Shown here: piece after piece, positions 14,587 through 23,634 of the stretch
How the letters are laid out: each line of letters opens with the position of its first letter
How positions within the stretch are numbered: position 1 is the stretch's first letter
Assembly: GCA_934448295.1 (NCBI GenBank)
Contig: CAKSEY010000004.1
Location: forward strand, 185,814 to 249,813
Source: an uncultured Oscillospiraceae bacterium
GTDB taxonomy: Bacteria > Bacillota > Clostridia > Oscillospirales > Ruminococcaceae
Direction: 5' to 3'
Length of the DNA: 64,000 bases
The notes under the pieces: generated by a model
The model's input: only the letters and a program-made list of their open reading frames with translations
The model's database searches: none
What the model was told of the DNA's origin: nothing
Program-made: the position numbers and the translations under genes

Positions 14587-16242
14587 TCAGTCCTTGAATA
14601 CCGCGCCGGTATTGGAAGATGTGACCAGCTTGGCGTAGCGCTTGAGGTAGCCGGAAAGCTCCTTGGGCGGGAGTATTCCCTTTTCCCTGCGCTTTGCTAT
14701 CTCCGCGTCGTCAACCAGCAGAGTTATGCTGCGGTTCGGGATATCAATGTGGATCTTGTCGCCGTCCTCGACAAACGCGATAAGACCGCCCTCCGCCGCC
14801 TCGGGTGAAACGTGACCGATAGCCGCGCCTCTGGAAGCACCGCTGAAGCGTCCGTCTGTGATGAGGGCTACGTTTCCGTCAAGTCCCTTGCCAACGATTG
14901 CCGCAGTGGGAGCCAGCATCTCCGGCATACCGGGGCCGCCCTTCGGGCCTTCGTAGCGGATAACCACAACATCCCCCGCCTTGATGTCGCCGCCGAGGAT
15001 AGCGTCGCATGCCGCCTGTTCGCCGTTGAATACGCGCGCGGTGCCTGTGAAGTCCATCATCTCCGGCTTGACTGCGCCCTGCTTTACAACGGAGCCGTTC
15101 TCAGCAAGGTTGCCGCTCAGGATAGCAATGCCGCCATCCTTGCGGATAGGAGCGTCTATCTTGTGGACGATAACGCCGTCCGCGTCCTTAGCCTTGGCGA
15201 TACGGTCAGCCTGCGTGCCGGAAACAGTCAGGACGTCTGTATTTACATGACCGCCCTTTGAAAGCTCGCGAATGATGGTCTGAATACCGCCGACAGCGTT
15301 CAGGTCGGTGATGAACACGCTGGAAGCGGGATTCAGCTTTGCAAGCTGCGGGGTCTTTCTGCTCATCTGGTCGATGTCGTCAAGGGTGATGTCTACCTTG
15401 GCTTCGTGCGCGATAGCAAGCAGGTGGAGTACGGTGTTGGAGGAAGCTCCGATAGCCATATCTGTTGCGAGGGCGTTGAGCATATTCTTCTTTGTAAGGA
15501 TATCGCTCGGGCGGATATTCTGCTTTACCAGCTCAACGGCGCGTTCGCCGGATTCCTTGGCAAGTCTGCGGCGCGCGGAGTTTACGGCAGGCTCGGTGCC
15601 GGCTGTCGGCAGCGCAAGACCGAGCGCTTCGGTCAGACAGTTCATGGAGTTCGCGGTGTACATGCCGGAGCAGCTTCCACATGTCGGGCAGGCGTTGTCC
15701 TCAAAGTCCTTGATAACGTCGTCGCCTATCTCGCCGTTGGAGTACTGACCGATCGCCTCGTAGATCTCGGAATAGCCTACGCGCTTGCCCTGTACGCAGC
15801 CGGGGTTCATCGGGCCGCCGCTGCAGAAGACCGCGGGGAGGTTCATTCTTGCGGCGGCAAGCACCATGCCCGGTACTATCTTGTCGCAGTTAGGAATGAA
15901 CACAACTCCGTCCAGGGGGTGCGCCGTGAGCATTACCTCGATGGAATCCGCGATGAGCTCTCTGGAGGCGAGGGAGTACCTCATGCCCTTGTGGTTCATT
16001 GCAAGTCCGTCGCATACGCCGATGGTGAAGAACTCAAACGGAACGCCGCCTGCGTTTCTGATACCGTCCTTTACGGCTCTGGAAATTTCATGCAGGTGCA
16101 TATGTCCGGGGACATAGTCGCTTGCAGCACAGACAACCGCGATAAACGGTCTGTGCATTTCGCTGTCGGTTACGCCGAGAGCCTTAAGAATGGCTCTGTG
16201 TGGAGTTTTTTCTACTCCCGCTTTAATAAGATCACTTCTCAT
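14587..16242 (-). CDS. ilvD: Dihydroxy-acid dehydratase
   Basis: 551 residues, standard length. Dehydrates 2,3-dihydroxy-isovalerate and -methylvalerate in valine, isoleucine and leucine synthesis. Cluster ligands are seen in NCDKIVPGM, ACPTCGSCSGMYTANSMN and the C-terminal GRFSGASRG segment typical of the IlvD/Edd family. It is the last gene of a five-gene leftward operon headed by the LCP-like gene; the gap to the glucokinase gene is 34 bases. No other ilv gene is in the window, so the pathway is scattered. Confidence 0.97.
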   Translation of the reverse strand: MRSDLIKAGVEKTPHRAILKALGVTDSEMHRPFIAVVCAASDYVPGHMHLHEISRAVKDGIRNAGGVPFEFFTIGVCDGLAMNHKGMRYSLASRELIADSIEVMLTAHPLDGVVFIPNCDKIVPGMVLAAARMNLPAVFCSGGPMNPGCVQGKRVGYSEIYEAIGQYSNGEIGDDVIKDFEDNACPTCGSCSGMYTANSMNCLTEALGLALPTAGTEPAVNSARRRLAKESGERAVELVKQNIRPSDILTKKNMLNALATDMAIGASSNTVLHLLAIAHEAKVDITLDDIDQMSRKTPQLAKLNPASSVFITDLNAVGGIQTIIRELSKGGHVNTDVLTVSGTQADRIAKAKDADGVIVHKIDAPIRKDGGIAILSGNLAENGSVVKQGAVKPEMMDFTGTARVFNGEQAACDAILGGDIKAGDVVVIRYEGPKGGPGMPEMLAPTAAIVGKGLDGNVALITDGRFSGASRGAAIGHVSPEAAEGGLIAFVEDGDKIHIDIPNRSITLLVDDAEIAKRREKGILPPKELSGYLKRYAKLVTSSNTGAVFKD

Positions 16243-16276
16243 GTGATGCGTCCTTTCTTCCCGCTTTACGGGGGTT

Positions 16277-17233
16277 TTATTTGCAGGCCTTGTGGAGCAT
16301 TGCGGCTCCGATTACGCCCGCGTCATTACCGAGGGAGCAAATCACGATCTCGGTATTTTTTTCGCTGTTTTTTGAATAAACCTGCTCTGCGACCGCCTTT
16401 TTCAGCGGAACGAGCAGCGTGTCGCCCTCGTTGCAGACTCCCCCGCCTATGCAGAGGATATCAGGCTGGAATATGTTGATGACATTAGTTATGCCCACTG
16501 CAAGGTACTTGACGTACCGCTCGGTGACCTCAAGCCCCACCGGGTCGCCCTGCTTCATCGCCTGATAGGCGGTGCGGGCGCTGACCTTTCCGTCCTGCTT
16601 TATGAGCTTCGCCATAAGGCTGTCGGGATTCTTCTCGGCGTACTCGCGGGTGGTGTTCACAAGACCCGTCGCAGAGGAGTAAGCCTCAAAGCAGCCCTTT
16701 CTGCCGCAGGTGCAGGGTCTGCCGTCAACCACGATAACAGTGTGACCTATCTCGCCGCCGGCAAAGTTGGAGCCGCTGTATATCTTCCCGCCGATGATTA
16801 TTCCGGAGCCCACTCCCGTGCCGAGAGTGATGACCACAGCGCTGTCCGCGCCCTTGGCTGAACCGGCGCAGTACTCGCCGAACGCCGCCGCGTCCGCGTC
16901 GTTGCCGAGGTAGGTCTTTATGCCGAAATGCCTTTCAACGTCCGGTCTGAGCGGTGCGTTTTTGAAGCCCAGATTGTTGGAATACTCCACCACCCCGGTA
17001 TCCTGATTGCAGGTGCCCGGGCAGCCCATTCCGATGGAATCAAGCTGGGACGGAGCTATTCCCGCTTCCTCGCAGGCAAGCTCCCCGGCGCGGATAATGT
17101 CCGCGAGTATCTCAGCGTAGGGTCTGGGGGAATTCGTCCTGACCTTGGAGCGTGCGATTATCTCGCATTCCTCGTTGACTATGCCGCAGGCAATGTTGGT
17201 GCCGCCGATGTCTATTCCGAGATGATAAGCCAT
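16277..17233 (-). CDS. glcK: ROK-family glucokinase
   Basis: 318 residues. Phosphorylates glucose using ATP. The ATP-binding motif DIGGTNIACG is at the N-terminus. The catalytic region GNDADAAAFGE, the GTGVGSGII segment and the zinc-binding CTCGRKGCFEAY cysteine cluster identify a ROK sugar kinase of the GlcK type. There is no N-terminal DNA-binding domain, so it is an enzyme rather than a repressor. 13 bases after manA, same strand; both feed or drain hexose phosphates. Confidence 0.93.
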   Translation of the reverse strand: MAYHLGIDIGGTNIACGIVNEECEIIARSKVRTNSPRPYAEILADIIRAGELACEEAGIAPSQLDSIGMGCPGTCNQDTGVVEYSNNLGFKNAPLRPDVERHFGIKTYLGNDADAAAFGEYCAGSAKGADSAVVITLGTGVGSGIIIGGKIYSGSNFAGGEIGHTVIVVDGRPCTCGRKGCFEAYSSATGLVNTTREYAEKNPDSLMAKLIKQDGKVSARTAYQAMKQGDPVGLEVTERYVKYLAVGITNVINIFQPDILCIGGGVCNEGDTLLVPLKKAVAEQVYSKNSEKNTEIVICSLGNDAGVIGAAMLHKACK

Positions 17234-17246
17234 GTCAGCCCTCCGC

Positions 17247-18212
17247 TTATATAATGTCAGTGAGGATCATCGTGCCCTTGCCGGTAACGGTGTAGTCTCC
17301 GGTGCCCGCGCTGATGAACAGACTGTCGCCCTTCTTTGCGTTGGTCTTATCAGAGCCAACCGCAACCTCAAAACTGCCGTCCAGGACGAGCAGAGAGTTG
17401 AAGGAGCCCTCTCCGGCGGTGAGCTTCGCGGTGCCGTCAAGCTCCAGCTTGTTTACGTTGAAGTACTCGCAGGAGCGCAGGAGAGTTTCCGTGCCGCCGG
17501 GGATCTTCTCGGGAGCGCCCTGTGCGGTGGTCGGGTACTTCGGCGGAACGAGATTCGTAACGTCCTTCGCCTTTTCAACGTGCAGCTCGCGGGGCTTTCC
17601 GTCCTTGCCTACTCTGCCGTAGTCGTAGATACGGTAGGTGGTGTTGGAGTTCTGCTGTATCTCCGCGATAAGGATCCCCTTGCCGATAGCGTGGAGCGTT
17701 CCGCTCTCAATGAAGAACACATCCCCCTTGTGCACCGGGACATTGTTTGTGACCTCCAGGAGCGTGTTGTTCGCGATACGCTCAGCGAACTCCTCCTTGG
17801 ATATCTCGTGCTTGAAGCCGTAAAGCAGCTCGGCGCCGGGGTCGCAGTCCACAATGTACCACATCTCGGTCTTGCCGTACTCGCCTTCTACCCTGAGCGC
17901 GTACTCGTTGGAGGGGTGCACCTGAACGGACAGGTTGTCCTTTGCGTCGATGAGCTTTATCAGCACCGGAAAATACTCGAAGCGGTCGCAGTTCTTGCCG
18001 AGAACGCCCTTGCCATTTTCAGCGATGTACTCGGAGAGGGTCTTGCCGTCGAACTCGCCGCCGGTGATAACGCTCTGTCCGTCCTTGTGGCAGGACAGCT
18101 CCCAGCTCTCGGCGATTTTGTCGGAGTCAAGCTCCTTGCCGTATTCCTCGCGGAGTCTGTTTCCGCCCCAGATGTAGTCCTTGCACGGTGCTTTCAGCTT
18201 TAATATTGCCAT
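17247..18212 (-). CDS. manA: Mannose-6-phosphate isomerase, class I
   Basis: 321 residues. Interconverts mannose-6-phosphate and fructose-6-phosphate. The cupin zinc site is visible in LSVQVHPSNEYAL and in the GDVFFIESGTLHAIG segment. This is the short Firmicutes form related to Bacillus ManA. It lies 24 bases after the LUD gene and 13 before the glucokinase gene, within the same operon. Confidence 0.94.
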   Translation of the reverse strand: MAILKLKAPCKDYIWGGNRLREEYGKELDSDKIAESWELSCHKDGQSVITGGEFDGKTLSEYIAENGKGVLGKNCDRFEYFPVLIKLIDAKDNLSVQVHPSNEYALRVEGEYGKTEMWYIVDCDPGAELLYGFKHEISKEEFAERIANNTLLEVTNNVPVHKGDVFFIESGTLHAIGKGILIAEIQQNSNTTYRIYDYGRVGKDGKPRELHVEKAKDVTNLVPPKYPTTAQGAPEKIPGGTETLLRSCEYFNVNKLELDGTAKLTAGEGSFNSLLVLDGSFEVAVGSDKTNAKKGDSLFISAGTGDYTVTGKGTMILTDII

Positions 18213-18236
18213 AATTATGTATCCTTTCTTAATAAC

Positions 18237-18854
18237 TTAATAGCCCAGTTTTTCGTTGACTATGATTACCTTTATTCTGTCCTTGACGCGCTGCTGTGCC
18301 ATTCTGACGTATGAGCAGCATATGCGCCCCTTGCTCCTGCAATGCGCGCAGCTTCCCGTTATCTCGCAGGGAGTGCCGCTGTTCAGCCGCTTTGTGTTCA
18401 TCGGAGCCGCGACCTGCTCCACCCGACAGACTGCCTCGTCCATGTCCTTGACTATCTTGTTCACGCCCACAACGAGCACGACCTGTGAGGGGCCGAAAAT
18501 CATCGCGGAGACCCGGTTTCCCCTGCCGTCCACGTTGAACAGCTCGCCGTCCTCAGTGACTGCGTTGCTGCTGGCGAAAAACGTATCGGAGACGAACGCC
18601 TTGTGAAGAATGTCGTCAACTTCCTCCGGGGTCTTTCCCTCGGAGCGGTCAAGGTATATCCCCGGGAACTCCGTCATAAGAAGCTGCTTCACGCCGCTTT
18701 CTTCAAGGGTTACCGAGCCGCCTGCGGTTATCAGCTTATCGTTCTTGACAAGCCCCCGCACCATGTCGTAAAGCTGTTCGCGGGACTCCGCGAAATACGG
18801 CTTCATGTTGTTCTTTTCCAGCGCCGACATGACGCGGGCTATTCTTTCATCCAT
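18237..18854 (-). CDS. LUD-domain protein (LutC/YkgG-like)
   Basis: 205 residues. The LUD domain family includes LutC of the lactate utilisation complex. The core GGSVTLEESGV and VDGRGNRVSAMIFGPSQVVLVVG stretches match the clostridial single-domain form, which ends in a cysteine-rich tail (GTPCEITGSCAHCRSKGRICC) that may hold a cluster or zinc. No lutA or lutB lies nearby, so a role in lactate oxidation is not supported by context. One base separates it from the LCP-like gene upstream. Confidence 0.88.
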   Translation of the reverse strand: MDERIARVMSALEKNNMKPYFAESREQLYDMVRGLVKNDKLITAGGSVTLEESGVKQLLMTEFPGIYLDRSEGKTPEEVDDILHKAFVSDTFFASSNAVTEDGELFNVDGRGNRVSAMIFGPSQVVLVVGVNKIVKDMDEAVCRVEQVAAPMNTKRLNSGTPCEITGSCAHCRSKGRICCSYVRMAQQRVKDRIKVIIVNEKLGY

Positions 18855-18855
18855 G

Positions 18856-19743
18856 TTATTCCTCCTGTCCGGATTTCTGGCGGATAGTCACAACGGAATT
18901 CTCAGCTATCGTAAAGCTGCCGTCCTCGCCGTATTCGCCGTAGGGAACGTAGTACTCAGCGGGATTAATGCCGTACTGCACTGTGTTCAGCATTGCCGCC
19001 TTCTTGCTCAGGTAAAGTTCCTGGGAGATATCCGTCTCCGCGCCCTCCATTATCTCGCCTGCGTAAATATCCAGCAGGGAGCTGTCAACGAATGTGATGT
19101 TCTGGTTCACAAGCTCTATGAGCAGGGAGCATATCATGTTCCAGCGGTAATCCTCGCTTTCGCCGAAGTCAGCAAACATCAGGTAGCTGTAAATCATATC
19201 GGCGGTGAGTATCTGGTCGCCGGAATTTATCGTGGTGACCTCGTTCCCGTCAGTGATCATCAGAGTCTTGGGCACCTCGAACTCCACGTTGCCGTAGGTG
19301 GTGATAAGCGCAACAAGGCTGGAGCGCGTGAACCTGATATAGCCGTCCAGCTTAATGCCGCACTGCTCTCCCACCGTTTCGGCTACGCCGCTGCCGCCCT
19401 GCGCCGCATAGATGTTCGGCAGGGTGCGCCCAGTCGCCGCCAGCGCTATTCCGTTATCCACCGGAATGAATGTCAGCCGGTTCTCCACCGCGTCAAACGC
19501 TGCGATTATGAACAGCTCCGGCATATCGTTCTCGCCGTCGGAAATCATAGTCATGACCGCCATGTTCATGCTGGAATCCGGCACAAAATCGCTTGTCAGC
19601 TCTCCGTCTGCGGTGAGCCCGGTCTCGGCGCTCTTCGGGAAAAGAAAATCCCGGAAGGATACTATTGCCATAATGATCATTGCAAGCGTTATCCCGAATG
19701 CAATGAAGTATATATACCAGTTGCTTTTTCTGCGTACCGCCAT
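18856..19743 (-). CDS. LCP (LytR-CpsA-Psr)-like membrane protein with degenerate active site
   Basis: 295 residues with one N-terminal membrane segment (about 10-32) and an extracytoplasmic domain. The order of elements matches LCP phosphotransferases: AFDAVENRLTFIPVD, a GGSGVAETV segment, then GIKLDGYIRFTRSSLVALITTYGNVEFEVP. In active LCP enzymes the third strand reads like SIPRDT; here it is FIPVDNG, so the catalytic arginine is missing. It may be a non-enzymatic relative or a regulator of wall polymer attachment. First gene of the five-gene operon. The family call rests on pattern and topology. Confidence 0.6.
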   Translation of the reverse strand: MAVRRKSNWYIYFIAFGITLAMIIMAIVSFRDFLFPKSAETGLTADGELTSDFVPDSSMNMAVMTMISDGENDMPELFIIAAFDAVENRLTFIPVDNGIALAATGRTLPNIYAAQGGSGVAETVGEQCGIKLDGYIRFTRSSLVALITTYGNVEFEVPKTLMITDGNEVTTINSGDQILTADMIYSYLMFADFGESEDYRWNMICSLLIELVNQNITFVDSSLLDIYAGEIMEGAETDISQELYLSKKAAMLNTVQYGINPAEYYVPYGEYGEDGSFTIAENSVVTIRQKSGQEE

Positions 19744-19784
19744 AATGCCACCCTTAAAAAATATCTCATCATTCCGAAAAGGTA

Positions 19785-19813
19785 TTGAATTTTTCCGGAT
19801 TTAGTAATATAAT
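19785..19813 (+). promoter_or_regulatory. Promoter upstream of alr
   Basis: TTGAAT (19785-19790), 17-base spacer, TATAAT (19808-19813). The predicted leader before alr is about 230 nt. Confidence 0.65.
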
Positions 19814-19873
19814 AGATTAGTGAGTTCAAAAGCTTAAGTCCCGTTTCTCTCATCAAAAGAGGAACACAACTTA

Positions 19874-19903
19874 TTATATCATATCCACAAGGATATGATA
19901 TAA
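19874..19903. repeat. Perfect AT-rich palindrome in the alr leader (first hairpin)
   Basis: 13-base arms TTATATCATATCC and GGATATGATATAA around ACAA. Would fold in the alr leader RNA. Confidence 0.8.
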
Positions 19904-19924
19904 TTGTGCGAGGACTTTTGGATA

Positions 19925-19952
19925 TATAATAAACGCCCCTGCGTTTATTATA
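19925..19952. repeat. Second AT-rich palindrome in the alr leader
   Basis: 12-base arms TATAATAAACGC and GCGTTTATTATA around CCCT, followed after CACA by eight T residues. It could act as an attenuator. TTATTATATCA is shared by both palindromes (19871-19881, 19945-19955). Confidence 0.75.
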
Positions 19953-20053
19953 TCACATTTTTTTTGAAATTTCAAGGTACTGCCGCATAAATATATAACG
20001 GTGCGTCGCCATGACCCCGGCGGCAGTGCGGGAAATATACATAAGGAGATGCC

Positions 20054-21187
20054 ATGAACAGTTTTTACCATAGGACATGGGCTGAGATCAACCTCGATGT
20101 TCTGAAGAACAACATAGAAATAATCAGAAAATACACAGGCGAGAAGCAGATAATCGCGATCGTCAAGGCGAACGCCTACGGGCACGGCGACGCGGAATGC
20201 TCCCTCGCCCTGAATGAATGCGGAGTAGAGCACTTCGCCGTTTCAAACATCTGGGAGGCGCAGAACCTCATCAATGCGAAGGTCAGGGGCGACATTCTGA
20301 TTTTCGGCTACTGCGACGTTCCCATGGTCATGCAGGAGCTTGGAAAGGGCTGTATCTTCACGGTCGGCAGCGTTGATTACGCAAGGGAGCTCTCAGAAGC
20401 CGCCATTAAAGCCGGGGTCATCGTCCCGGTACATATCAAGTTCGACACGGGAATGTCCCGGGTCGGAATCACCACCGCCGCCGAAGCCGACGAGATCCTC
20501 TCGCTGCCGGGGCTGGACTGCCGCGCGGGCTACACCCATTTTGCCGTGGCGGATTCGCTGGAGCCGCAGGACGTGGAGTTCACAAGGCAGCAATACAAGA
20601 GATTATCGGATATCTGCCGGGAGAGAAACCTCCCCATGCACTGTCAGAACAGCGGCGGGATTCTCTTCCACGATTTTGACAGCGATTTTGTCAGGTCGGG
20701 AATAATCATGTACGGGCACCGCCCGAATACCGCGTATCCCCTGCCGGACGGGATAAAATCCATTTTCAGCATGAAAACGGTCATCAGCCAGATAAAGACT
20801 ATCCAGCCCGGGGATACGGTCAGCTACGGCAGGACTTTCACCGCAGGCAAACCGACAAGGCTCGCGCTTATCCCCTGCGGATACGCGGACGGCTTCAACC
20901 GGAAGCTCTCCAGCCAGTGGAGCGTTATGGTGCGCGGAAAGGAAGCGCCCGTCCTCGGCAGGATATGCATGGATCAGACGCTGGTGGACATTACCGATAT
21001 TCCGGAGGCTCAGATCGGGGATATCGTGACGGTGTTCTCAGACGAAACCAGCGGCGGCTGCTCCGTTGACCGCGCCGCCGACATCATCGGCACGATAAGC
21101 TACGAGCTGCTCTGCTGCCTTGGTCCCAGGGTTCCCCGGGTCTACATAGAAAACGGAAAAGAAAAGGACATTCAGAAGTATATCTGA
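20054..21187 (+). CDS. alr: Alanine racemase
   Basis: 377 residues. PLP enzyme that makes D-alanine for peptidoglycan. The PLP lysine lies in AIVKANAYGHG near the N-terminus, and the C-terminal catalytic tyrosine is in VSYGRTFTA. Barrel and beta domains are complete (ICMDQTLVDIT is typical). The ATG has AAGGAG five bases upstream. It is the only gene in its unit, ends at a bidirectional terminator, and has an unusually long hairpin-bearing leader. Confidence 0.96.
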   Translation: MNSFYHRTWAEINLDVLKNNIEIIRKYTGEKQIIAIVKANAYGHGDAECSLALNECGVEHFAVSNIWEAQNLINAKVRGDILIFGYCDVPMVMQELGKGCIFTVGSVDYARELSEAAIKAGVIVPVHIKFDTGMSRVGITTAAEADEILSLPGLDCRAGYTHFAVADSLEPQDVEFTRQQYKRLSDICRERNLPMHCQNSGGILFHDFDSDFVRSGIIMYGHRPNTAYPLPDGIKSIFSMKTVISQIKTIQPGDTVSYGRTFTAGKPTRLALIPCGYADGFNRKLSSQWSVMVRGKEAPVLGRICMDQTLVDITDIPEAQIGDIVTVFSDETSGGCSVDRAADIIGTISYELLCCLGPRVPRVYIENGKEKDIQKYI

Positions 21188-21195
21188 TTATACGA

Positions 21196-21226
21196 AACCC
21201 CGCAAAACTTGACGGTCTGCGGGGTT
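21196..21226. terminator. Bidirectional terminator between alr and the sensor kinase gene
   Basis: Nine-base stem AACCCCGCA/TGCGGGGTT with a 13-base loop, four bases before the end of the facing kinase gene. Confidence 0.85.
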
Positions 21227-21229
21227 ATT

Positions 21230-22717
21230 CTATTCCTTCGATTCCGTATCGGCGGGGCGCTTTGAAAGTCTCAGCGACTGCTTTGCAGGCTCCGGCTGCG
21301 CAGTGTACTCCGGCGCCTCGAACCAGAACGTGCTCCCCTTGCCCACCTCGCTGTCAGCGCCGTATTTGAAACCGTGCTGCTCCAGCACGTTCTTTACGAT
21401 GGAAAGACCGATCCCGCTGCCCATCTTGGCGCGCTTGTGGGTCTTGTTCCGTTCGCTGACCTTGTAGTATCTGTCCCAGATGTACGGCAGGTACTCCGGC
21501 GCTATGCCGTCGCCGTGGTCGGTGACCTCAAACCGCATGAGACCAGGCTCCTTGCGGTACAGACGTACTATAACCGTGTTGTCGTCCCCGGTATATGTGA
21601 CCGCGTTGTTTATCAGGTTGTAGACCACCTGCTCCAGTTTGGTTATGTCGGCGTTTATCATTATGCCGTCCTCTGCTTCAAGCCTGATGATAATGCCGTC
21701 GTTCTCCTTGAGGATATCAAAGCGCGAGATCACCCCGGAAAGCCTGTCCGACAGGTCGAAAACAGACATATTCATCTCAGTTACTCCCGCCTGGAGCTTT
21801 GACAGGTCAAGAATGTCGTTGACCAGTGATGAAAGCCTGTCCGTTTCGTCAATTATGACCTTCAGGTGCCGCTCGCGCTTCTCCGGATTATCGCCGGAAA
21901 GGTCGCGAATCATCTCCGCGTAAGCCTTTATCATCGTCAGCGGAGTTCGCAGGTCGTGGGAGATATTCGCCATCAGCTCCCGGCGGAGGTCGTCGGATTT
22001 CGCTATCTCCTTTGAAGCGTCCTCCAGGGTGGCAGCAAGCTGCTTTATCTCGTTGAAGTCGTGCTCGTCTATCTTCGCGTCGAATTTACCCTGCGGGAGC
22101 TCCTTCGCGTGCTTGTTGATGTTGATTATCGGGTTGGTTATCCTGTTCGCGAAAAACAGCGAAACAAAGATGGTCAGCATCATTATAAGCAACGCAACGA
22201 ACAGGAACTGCCTGCGGAATATCGCGACCGTAGTGCCTATGGGCTGAATATAGTTGCAGATGAAAATGTAAGCCTCCGGATCGTCCTTGCTGCCGATGTA
22301 GGTGCACATCATCAGCACGCTGTTGTCCTCGCGCTCGTCCCGGAACTGCTCGTAATATACGCCGGTTTCTGAATCCAGCGCCGCCTGCTGGTACTTGGTC
22401 TTTGAGAGCTGCGACAGCGACTGGCTTCCGCCGAGGTAATCCGCATAACCGATGTTGTAAGGGGTGGAGATCTCAATGTACATCTTGTTCTTGCGCGCCA
22501 TAGATGTGACCACCGCGCCGAAATTGTCCGCGTCGCCCACAGTCCAGCTTGCCTTGATGTACGCCATCGCCTCAGCTATTTCATAGGTTTTCATCCACTC
22601 GTAGAACATCGGGAAAAGCACTATCAGAAAAACGTAGGTGAACACCAGCATCGCAAGGACTATCGCTTCAAAGCGCGCCCAGACGTTGAATTTGATGCTC
22701 CTGAGCAGCTTCATCAC
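21230..22717 (-). CDS. Sensor histidine kinase
   Basis: 495 residues. Membrane segments at about 15-40 and 171-190 flank an extracytoplasmic sensor of about 130 residues; a HAMP domain follows (about 191-245). The phospho-acceptor is His254 in MANISHDLRTPLTMI; the ATPase domain shows NLINNAVTYT, DHGDGIAPEYL and GSGIGLSIVK. The C-terminus adds a short polar tail. Its start overlaps the response regulator gene by four bases. The stimulus is unknown. Confidence 0.94.
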   Translation of the reverse strand: MMKLLRSIKFNVWARFEAIVLAMLVFTYVFLIVLFPMFYEWMKTYEIAEAMAYIKASWTVGDADNFGAVVTSMARKNKMYIEISTPYNIGYADYLGGSQSLSQLSKTKYQQAALDSETGVYYEQFRDEREDNSVLMMCTYIGSKDDPEAYIFICNYIQPIGTTVAIFRRQFLFVALLIMMLTIFVSLFFANRITNPIININKHAKELPQGKFDAKIDEHDFNEIKQLAATLEDASKEIAKSDDLRRELMANISHDLRTPLTMIKAYAEMIRDLSGDNPEKRERHLKVIIDETDRLSSLVNDILDLSKLQAGVTEMNMSVFDLSDRLSGVISRFDILKENDGIIIRLEAEDGIMINADITKLEQVVYNLINNAVTYTGDDNTVIVRLYRKEPGLMRFEVTDHGDGIAPEYLPYIWDRYYKVSERNKTHKRAKMGSGIGLSIVKNVLEQHGFKYGADSEVGKGSTFWFEAPEYTAQPEPAKQSLRLSKRPADTESKE

Positions 22718-23397
22718 TCTGCCTCGAACTTATAGCCCATGCCTCTGAGCGTAACGATATAGTTGCGGTAGGGACCCAGGTTGTTTCTGAGCATCTTTAT
22801 GTGCGTGTCAATGGTGCGGTCGTCCCCGAAGAAATCGTAGCCCCACACTTCCTCAAGGAGCTTGTTGCGGGTGAGCGCGATGTTCTTGTTGCGCACCAGA
22901 TAGAACAGCAGGTCGTATTCCTTCGGCGTGAGGTTCGCCTTAACTCCGTCAATGTACACATCTCTGGAGGTGAAGTTTATCTCCAGACCGCCGAATTTCA
23001 CGGTTTCGGGCGTGGAGGGCGCGGGAGCCTTTGCGGCGGTGTTGCGCTTTACGATGGCGTTCACGCGCGCCATAACCTCCTTGGGGGAGAAGGGCTTTAC
23101 AACATAGTCGTCGATCCCCAGCTCAAAGCCGAAAAGCTTGTCGTATTCCTCGCCCCGGGCGGACAGCATGAGCACGGGGATCTGCTTTATCTTGCGGATC
23201 TCCTTGCAGGCGGAATATCCGTCGAGCCTCGGCATCATAACGTCCATGATGATTATGTCATAGTCGTTGTTTTTTACCATTTCGATAGCCTGCATTCCGT
23301 CGCAGGCTTCTGAAACCTCGTGCCCCTCGAATTCCGCATATTCCTTGATAACCTCGCGGATATTCTCCTCATCGTCAACTACCAGTATCCTGTACAT
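22714..23397 (-). CDS. OmpR-family response regulator
   Basis: 227 residues. Receiver domain with phospho-acceptor Asp52 (IIIMDVMMP) and Lys in VVKPFSP; C-terminal winged helix (about 128-225) with LTPKEYDLLFYLVRN and DDRTIDTHIKMLRNNLG. Cotranscribed with the kinase gene that follows. A TATAAT occurs upstream near 23490 on the minus strand but no convincing -35 accompanies it. Confidence 0.95.
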   Translation of the reverse strand: MYRILVVDDEENIREVIKEYAEFEGHEVSEACDGMQAIEMVKNNDYDIIIMDVMMPRLDGYSACKEIRKIKQIPVLMLSARGEEYDKLFGFELGIDDYVVKPFSPKEVMARVNAIVKRNTAAKAPAPSTPETVKFGGLEINFTSRDVYIDGVKANLTPKEYDLLFYLVRNKNIALTRNKLLEEVWGYDFFGDDRTIDTHIKMLRNNLGPYRNYIVTLRGMGYKFEAE

Positions 23398-23574
23398 AAA
23401 TTCATCTCCCTGATTATCTCAATGGTTTCCTTTCACAACAGATTTCCCTGCTAAAAGCCGGCGCCCCTGCGAACGCCTGCTTTGTATCGTATAATTATTA
23501 TACTTCACAATTATGACGGCGGTGTGAAAAGCCGCTGAATTTTACCTGTGCAGTATCTAGGGAAACGCTGAATA

Positions 23575-23625
23575 TAACAAAATCGCCCCGTTCAAACGCG
23601 GAAACTCACGCGTCTTATTTTGTTA
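23575..23625. repeat. Inverted repeat between the regulator gene and the ATPase-domain gene
   Basis: Nine-base perfect arms TAACAAAAT (23575-23583) and ATTTTGTTA (23617-23625), extended by weaker pairing outside (GAAACGCTGAA against TTCGGTTT). It begins 10 bases beyond the end of the ATPase-domain gene and may serve as its terminator or be a small insertion element. Confidence 0.5.
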
Positions 23626-23634
23626 CGCTTCGGT

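Noticed and set aside
17232..18203. 323-codon open frame on plus inside manA
   Set aside because: Antisense shadow of manA without a ribosome site.
19899..19904. TATAAT inside the first alr palindrome as a second promoter
   Set aside because: No -35 element at 16-18 bases upstream; it is part of the hairpin arm.
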